From assembly GCA_910586345.1 (NCBI GenBank), contig CAJUHC010000017.1:6726-31478 (forward strand): 24,753 bases of DNA, read 5' to 3'. This stretch comes from an uncultured Christensenella sp. (GTDB lineage: Bacteria > Bacillota > Clostridia > Christensenellales > Borkfalkiaceae). Under the pieces are notes generated by a model. The model was not told the origin of the DNA. It saw only the letters and a program-made list of their open reading frames with translations, and searched no databases. Made by a program: the position numbers and the translations under genes. This document shows positions 21,926 through 24,753 of the stretch, in pieces (position 1 is the stretch's first letter; every line of letters begins with the position of its first letter).

Positions 21926-22399
21926 TTATATTGGATATGCTGTTAGCATACCTCCACCTTTTGCTAAAACTATTTGAATTTGTGTTTGTCCTTTCGTCCC
22001 TATAATTTTACCTGCATCAATTATATATTTGTAGCTTCTATTGCCTAATGGAGTTATACCGTTATATGCTGTTTTAACGATTTTACCTTCTTTCATTGCT
22101 GTTTTTAAAACTGCTTCTGCTTCAGACTTTGTTCCAGCAATAAATTTTGCCCCATTACCACCCGTAGAAGATAAATGTTTAGGCTTAACATAGGCATTAT
22201 CAACATCAAACTCATTATAAACTTCCATCGCTTCATCTAAAGGATTATCAATAGCACATTTATTATGCACCAACACTTTACTATCGGTAACATAATATGT
22301 ATGGAAGTCCTCAACCTCGAAGTTGTAGGTAGTTTCAGGCTTGGAGAGCTGTTCTACTTGAATTTCTTCTATTATAGCACAGGTGTTATCGGAAAGCAA
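21926..22399 (-). CDS. Open part of cassette A: Hint C-terminus plus nuclease-like toxin domain
   Basis: The 157-codon stretch opened by an internal TTG. After YNFEVEDFHTYYV and VLVHN, the tip reads FDVDNAYVKPKHLSSTGGNG, FIAGTKSEAEAVLKTAMKEG and IIGTKGQTQIQIVLAKGGGM, ending TAYPI. The HLSS-GG-GAKF start and the terminal TAYP remind me of Barnase/EndoU/colicin/RelE-fold (BECR) RNase tips, but this is a resemblance, not a proven assignment. The TTG codon is also part of the promoter-like -35 box, so it is unlikely to be a start. Confidence 0.55.
   Translation of the reverse strand: MLSDNTCAIIEEIQVEQLSKPETTYNFEVEDFHTYYVTDSKVLVHNKCAIDNPLDEAMEVYNEFDVDNAYVKPKHLSSTGGNGAKFIAGTKSEAEAVLKTAMKEGKIVKTAYNGITPLGNRSYKYIIDAGKIIGTKGQTQIQIVLAKGGGMLTAYPI
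22371..22399 (-). promoter_or_regulatory. Promoter-like TTGCTT-N17-TATAAT inside Hint copy A
   Basis: On the minus strand TTGCTT (22399-22394), 17 bases, TATAAT (22376-22371), a near-consensus sigma-A promoter made from the codons for LLLSDNTCAII. RNA from it would carry the toxin tip sequence and the immunity gene. Confidence 0.6.
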
Positions 22400-22577
22400 T
22401 AGTGTGTCGCCTAATTTTAGCTCTCGCGCAGGAATAAATTTGTCGAGACTTGCAACATAGAAAGGATGTCCGCCCGTACAAACAATCTCTTCGCCGTTGA
22501 CGTGGATATGATACCATTCTTCGGTCTGATTGCGGAATAATCTTACAACCTTTTTATACGCCTGTTCGCCAGTGTCC

Positions 22578-22673
22578 TCGTCATAGGCAAGTACTTTATC
22601 TCCAACTTCTATTTCTTCAATAGGCTTTAATCCGTCTTACGTTTCTACCAGCGTACCTTCTTTAAAACATTGG
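22578..22673. repeat. 96-bp perfect direct repeat, copy 2
   Basis: Identical to 21011-21106, including the premature TAA. Sequence outside this block diverges between the two cassettes on both sides. Confidence 0.92.
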
Positions 22674-22785
22674 TAATGCCCTATTACATTTGTCGCCGCT
22701 ACGCCTACTATGCCGAAAAATACCCATTTGCCCTATGCGTCCCACCAGCTTTCATAATCGCCGTTAAAATAGAAATCTGATGTTT

Positions 22786-22817
22786 AAAGCGGGTGATAAA
22801 ATCACTCGCTTTTTTTA
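22786..22817 (+). terminator. Plus-oriented terminator at the upstream edge of the toxin array
   Basis: A 12-bp stem AAAGCGGGTGAT/ATCACTCGCTTT with one G-U pair and an AAA loop, followed by TTTTT on the plus strand. No plus-strand gene ends here. It may be left from a replaced gene or mark the insertion edge of the array. Confidence 0.6.
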
Positions 22818-22883
22818 TTATTTTGCCTTTCCTCTTTCGCAAAAATCTGCGTAAACCGCATATTTTTGCGATATGTCAATGAT

Positions 22884-23101
22884 TAAAACGGATTTAATTA
22901 TGCGTGTATACACGCATAATTAAATCCGCCTGTGCCGTGATATGAAAAAGTGTTAACCCGCATCTCGCAGGTGGGTGCGGCGAAGCGAAACGTCGGTCTT
23001 TCCGCTTGCGCAGACCTTGCCTATTTCCGCAAACGTACCGCTCCCGTAAAAACTTTGTGGATTACGAATTTCCCATACCACGAACACCGCAGACAAGATA
23101 T
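22884..23101 (-). ncRNA. ssrS: Probable 6S RNA
   Basis: A minus-strand gene of about 215 bases with its own promoter and terminator and no open frame. The RNA starts with CUGCGGUGUUCGUGG, like the CUGA-UGUUCG / CUGAUGUGUUAG starts of known 6S RNAs, and ends with CACGGCACAGG that partly pairs with it. An open centre carries two small hairpins (GUGG/CCAC and ACCUGC/GCGGGU). The distal arm pairs GGGAGCGG with CCGCACCC, GCG(G)AAA with UUUCGC and GGUCU with AGACC. This rod with a large central bubble is the architecture by which 6S mimics an open promoter and binds sigma-A RNA polymerase. The call is by hand-folding only. Confidence 0.6.
22889..22928 (-). terminator. 40-bp perfect palindrome, terminator of the 6S-like RNA
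   Basis: Two 20-base arms with no spacer (CGGATTTAATTATGCGTGTA and its exact complement), followed on the minus strand by TTTTAATC. It is unusually long and perfect for a terminator. Confidence 0.75.
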
Positions 23102-23107
23102 ATAATT

Positions 23108-23136
23108 ATTATATACCATTATTAAATAAAACGCAA
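23108..23136 (-). promoter_or_regulatory. Promoter of the 6S-like RNA
   Basis: On the minus strand TTGCGT (23136-23131), 17 bases, and a perfect TATAAT (23113-23108). Transcription would start near 23101. Confidence 0.6.
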
Positions 23137-23146
23137 CAAGTAAAAT

Positions 23147-23195
23147 TTGACAAAATGTTCACGAATTTTATTTTAAAAGAGATAAAATAAAATTC
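23147..23195 (+). promoter_or_regulatory. TTGACA box and 13-bp inverted repeat, possible controlled promoter
   Basis: A perfect TTGACA at 23147-23152 with a poor -10 (TATTTT) at 16 bases. Over the -10 and start region lies a perfect inverted repeat, GAATTTTATTTTA (23163-23175) and its complement (23183-23195), around a 7-base spacer. This could be an operator over a weak promoter, or just an AT-rich hairpin. Confidence 0.4.
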
Positions 23196-23207
23196 CGTTA
23201 TTTAAAG

Positions 23208-23329
23208 GCGCTGCCTTCTGTCCGCGATTGCTATTGCTCTTATTATTAAATCGCGGACATTCATCCGCTGAGGTGCAAGTATGCACAAATTGAGCAGCGC
23301 GGCGCAAAAATGTGATTTTGCTTGCGCCG
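23208..23329. ncRNA. Unassigned structured RNA-like segment (three-way junction plus hairpin)
   Basis: An outer stem GCGCTGC/GCAGCGC (23208-23214, 23294-23300) encloses a 10-bp stem GTCCGCGATT/AATCGCGGAC (23220-23229, 23249-23258) and a GTGCA/TGCAC hairpin (23273-23277, 23282-23286). A further 8-bp hairpin CGGCGCAA/TTGCGCCG follows (23300-23329). An alternative stem GCGGA/TCCGC (23253-23257, 23264-23268) competes with the 10-bp stem. The aspS promoter lies after it, so it is not in that leader. Strand and class are unknown; T-box sequence marks are absent. Confidence 0.45.
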
Positions 23330-23372
23330 TTAATTATTTAAAAGAATATTTCTGCGCCTTCTTTTATTTTAC

Positions 23373-23401
23373 TTGATTTTTGTTTCCAAAAGACTTAATA
23401 T
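23373..23401 (+). promoter_or_regulatory. Promoter of aspS
   Basis: TTGATT (23373-23378), 17 bases, TAATAT (23396-23401), putting the start near 23408 and leaving a short leader with GAGG before the ATG at 23431. Confidence 0.6.
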
Positions 23402-23430
23402 TATAAAAAACAGTTTACGAGGCTCATAAT

Positions 23431-24753
23431 ATGCAAGAGATTACAGGCGTTATAACTCCTACCGCTACTCCGTACTCCGAATTTAAAAACCATATCGGAG
23501 AGGAAGTTACGATAAAAGGCGCGATTCATAATATACGAGATATGTCGGACTTCGCTTTTATTATCGTGCGCACCGCGCGCGAACTGATACAGTGCGTTTA
23601 TTCGCCGGAATTTTCCGACTACCGTCTCGGCGAAAACGTAGTCGAACAGTGTTCCGCGAAAATTACCGGAAAAGTCGTTAAAAGCGAAACCCGCGACGGA
23701 AGCGAGAGATACGAATTACAGATTCACGATATCGACATACTGTCTACTCCCGCCGATATTCCTCCCGTAGTCATTTCAAAAAAACAGGTCGTATGCGACC
23801 TTAACGTAAATCTCGACAACCGTCCCGTAACGCTCAGAAACCCCAAAGAACGCGCTGTATTCAAAATTCAGGAGGGTATTCAGCGCGGTTTCAGAGAATA
23901 TCTTACGAGCCAGAATTTTACAGAAATTCATTCTCCGAAAATCAATTTCGCGGGCGCGGAAGGCGGAACAAACGTATTCAAGCTCGATTACTTCGGCAAA
24001 ACCGTTTATCTTGCCCAAAGTCCGCAGTTATATAAACAGGCTCTCGTACCCGTTTACGAGCGCGTTTTCGAGATTGCTCCCGTTTTCCGCGCGGAACACC
24101 ACGACACCTCCCGCCACCTCAACGAATACATTTCAATGGACTTCGAAATGGGTTTTATAGACGGCTTTGAAGATATAATGAATATGGAAACGGGCGTTCT
24201 CAAATATATAATGAATCTTTTAAAGACCGAGTACGCGCCCGAAACGGAGTTGTTGAAAATAGATATTCCCGAAATAAATTCAATTCCCTGTATTCGTTTT
24301 AAGGATGCTAAAGAGCTCTGCGTCAAGAAACTTAAAAACATTACAGATATGAAAGATTTCGAACCAGAAGAAGAAGCGTTCCTCGGAAAATGGGCGAAAC
24401 AGCAATACAATTCCGATTTCTTGTTCGTAACGCATTATCTCTCGAAAAAACGTCCTTTCTATACTATGGATGACCCGACCGACCCCGAAGTAACGTTGTC
24501 GTTCGACCTTTTGTTCAGAGGGATAGAAATCACCTCGGGAGGACAGCGTATACACGATTACAACGAACAAGTCGCAAAGATGAAAAAACTCGGTATGAAC
24601 CCCGAAGAATTCGAAACATATCTTATGCTCCACAAATACGGCGCGCCGCCTCACGGCGGGCTCGGACTGGGACTCGAAAGACTTACTATGCACCTGCTCG
24701 GTTTCAAGAACGTCAGATATGCGGCGATGTTCCCCAGAGATATAAACAGAGTT
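23431..24753 (+). CDS. aspS: Aspartyl-tRNA synthetase, archaeal type, 3' end cut by the window
   Basis: Charges tRNA with aspartate. The frame from the ATG at 23431 gives 441 codons to the window end. It has an N-terminal OB fold for anticodon binding (EEVTIKGAIHNIRDMSDFAF), then the class II core: FKLDYFGKTVYLAQSPQLYK, motif 2 FRAEHHDTSRHLNEY near residue 219, and motif 3 GLGLGLERLTM near 410, ending FPRDINR. The short length, without the bacterial GAD insertion, and the pattern FRAExHxTSRHLNE mark the archaeal-type AspRS found in some Clostridia. These are often non-discriminating and also charge tRNA-Asn for the GatCAB route. AsnRS is the nearest alternative, but its end reads FPR-Y/F rather than FPRD. 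Only a few residues are missing. Confidence 0.88.
   Translation, partial: MQEITGVITPTATPYSEFKNHIGEEVTIKGAIHNIRDMSDFAFIIVRTARELIQCVYSPEFSDYRLGENVVEQCSAKITGKVVKSETRDGSERYELQIHDIDILSTPADIPPVVISKKQVVCDLNVNLDNRPVTLRNPKERAVFKIQEGIQRGFREYLTSQNFTEIHSPKINFAGAEGGTNVFKLDYFGKTVYLAQSPQLYKQALVPVYERVFEIAPVFRAEHHDTSRHLNEYISMDFEMGFIDGFEDIMNMETGVLKYIMNLLKTEYAPETELLKIDIPEINSIPCIRFKDAKELCVKKLKNITDMKDFEPEEEAFLGKWAKQQYNSDFLFVTHYLSKKRPFYTMDDPTDPEVTLSFDLLFRGIEITSGGQRIHDYNEQVAKMKKLGMNPEEFETYLMLHKYGAPPHGGLGLGLERLTMHLLGFKNVRYAAMFPRDINRV

Larger units (their letters stand above)
21926..22783 (-). pseudogene. Cassette A: polymorphic toxin tip gene, interrupted by two in-frame stops
   Basis: A single minus-strand frame from 22783 (just after a TAA at 22786-22784) to the stop at 21926. 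It reads SDFYFNGDYESWWDA-TAG (22735-22733), then GKWVFFGIVGVAATNVIGHY, QCFKEGTLVET-TAA (22639-22637), DGLKPIEEIEVGDKVLAYDE and a full Hint domain of about 135 residues with TGGHPFY and VLVHN. A toxin domain of about 95 residues follows. The pre-toxin segment is much shorter than in cassette B. The Hint Cys1, TxGH and C-terminal HN are present. With no start site, no N-terminal body and two stops, it is a silent tip. Confidence 0.82.

Noticed and set aside
20335..22783. Genome-wide reassignment of TAG or TAA to explain the stops in the toxin cassettes
   Set aside because: mnmE ends with TAG and many genes here end with TAA at the right family lengths.
19600..22820. CRISPR array or insertion sequence to explain the repeats
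   Set aside because: The repeats are coding Hint-domain copies; there are no short evenly spaced repeats, no transposase frame and no terminal inverted repeats.
23262..23300. Hammerhead ribozyme suggested by CTGAGGTGC
   Set aside because: The core CUGANGA and GAAA are not both present.
23208..23430. T-box leader for the aminoacyl-tRNA synthetase gene
   Set aside because: No GGTGG-ACCGCG antiterminator sequence can be found, and the likely promoter lies after the structured part.

Overview
The window reads as chromosomal DNA of an anaerobic, low-to-mid GC Firmicute of the Clostridia type, probably an uncultured gut lineage. Support: pyruvate formate-lyase and its activase at one end, a pyruvate:ferredoxin oxidoreductase in the middle, a group II ECF transporter, CdaA-type c-di-AMP synthesis, an archaeal-type AspRS, and strong sigma-A promoters with AGGAGG-type ribosome binding sites. 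Genus and species cannot be fixed from the sequence.

Layout. 1-2310: pflA-pflB on the minus strand behind a consensus promoter and a ZTP (pfl motif) riboswitch. 2312-5970: a minus-strand operon cdaA, a 35-residue membrane peptide in the place of cdaR, a DUF1015 gene, lysC and a small membrane protein, mostly coupled by 1-base overlaps. 6014-9300: mnmE, a LysR regulator and holA, closed by a terminator. 9300-9960: a hairpin cluster and a broken HTH regulator gene. 9970-11145: an autoregulated padR plus membrane protein pair. 11160-12160: a membrane protein of unknown function. 12244-15678: a fused EcfA1-EcfA2 ATPase, ecfT and truA. 15766-19575: the PFOR gene on the plus strand with its own promoter and terminator.

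19600-22820 is the most unusual part. It is a decayed array of polymorphic-toxin tip cassettes on the minus strand. Two cassettes each carry a pre-toxin segment, an intein-like Hint domain, a different C-terminal toxin domain, an AT-rich cognate immunity gene with a good ribosome binding site, and a terminator. A third is only a Hint remnant. The toxin frames are broken by in-frame stops. The same ochre stop sits in two cassettes inside a 96-bp perfect repeat. All three Hint copies contain a promoter-like TTGCTT-N17-TATAAT at the homologous place, so immunity could be expressed while the toxin parts stay silent. No full-length parent toxin gene is in the window.

22820-24753: a likely 6S RNA gene on the minus strand with a 40-bp perfect palindromic terminator, an unexplained structured segment, and the start of an archaeal-type aspartyl-tRNA synthetase gene on the plus strand.

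How the genes work together: PFL and PFOR are alternative pyruvate-cleaving enzymes, and ZTP control of pflAB ties formate production to one-carbon and purine demand. The cdaA operon joins second-messenger synthesis to the entry step of lysine and diaminopimelate synthesis. The ECF genes form the energising module for vitamin uptake. The toxin array belongs to interbacterial competition and looks like a store of spare or defunct tips.
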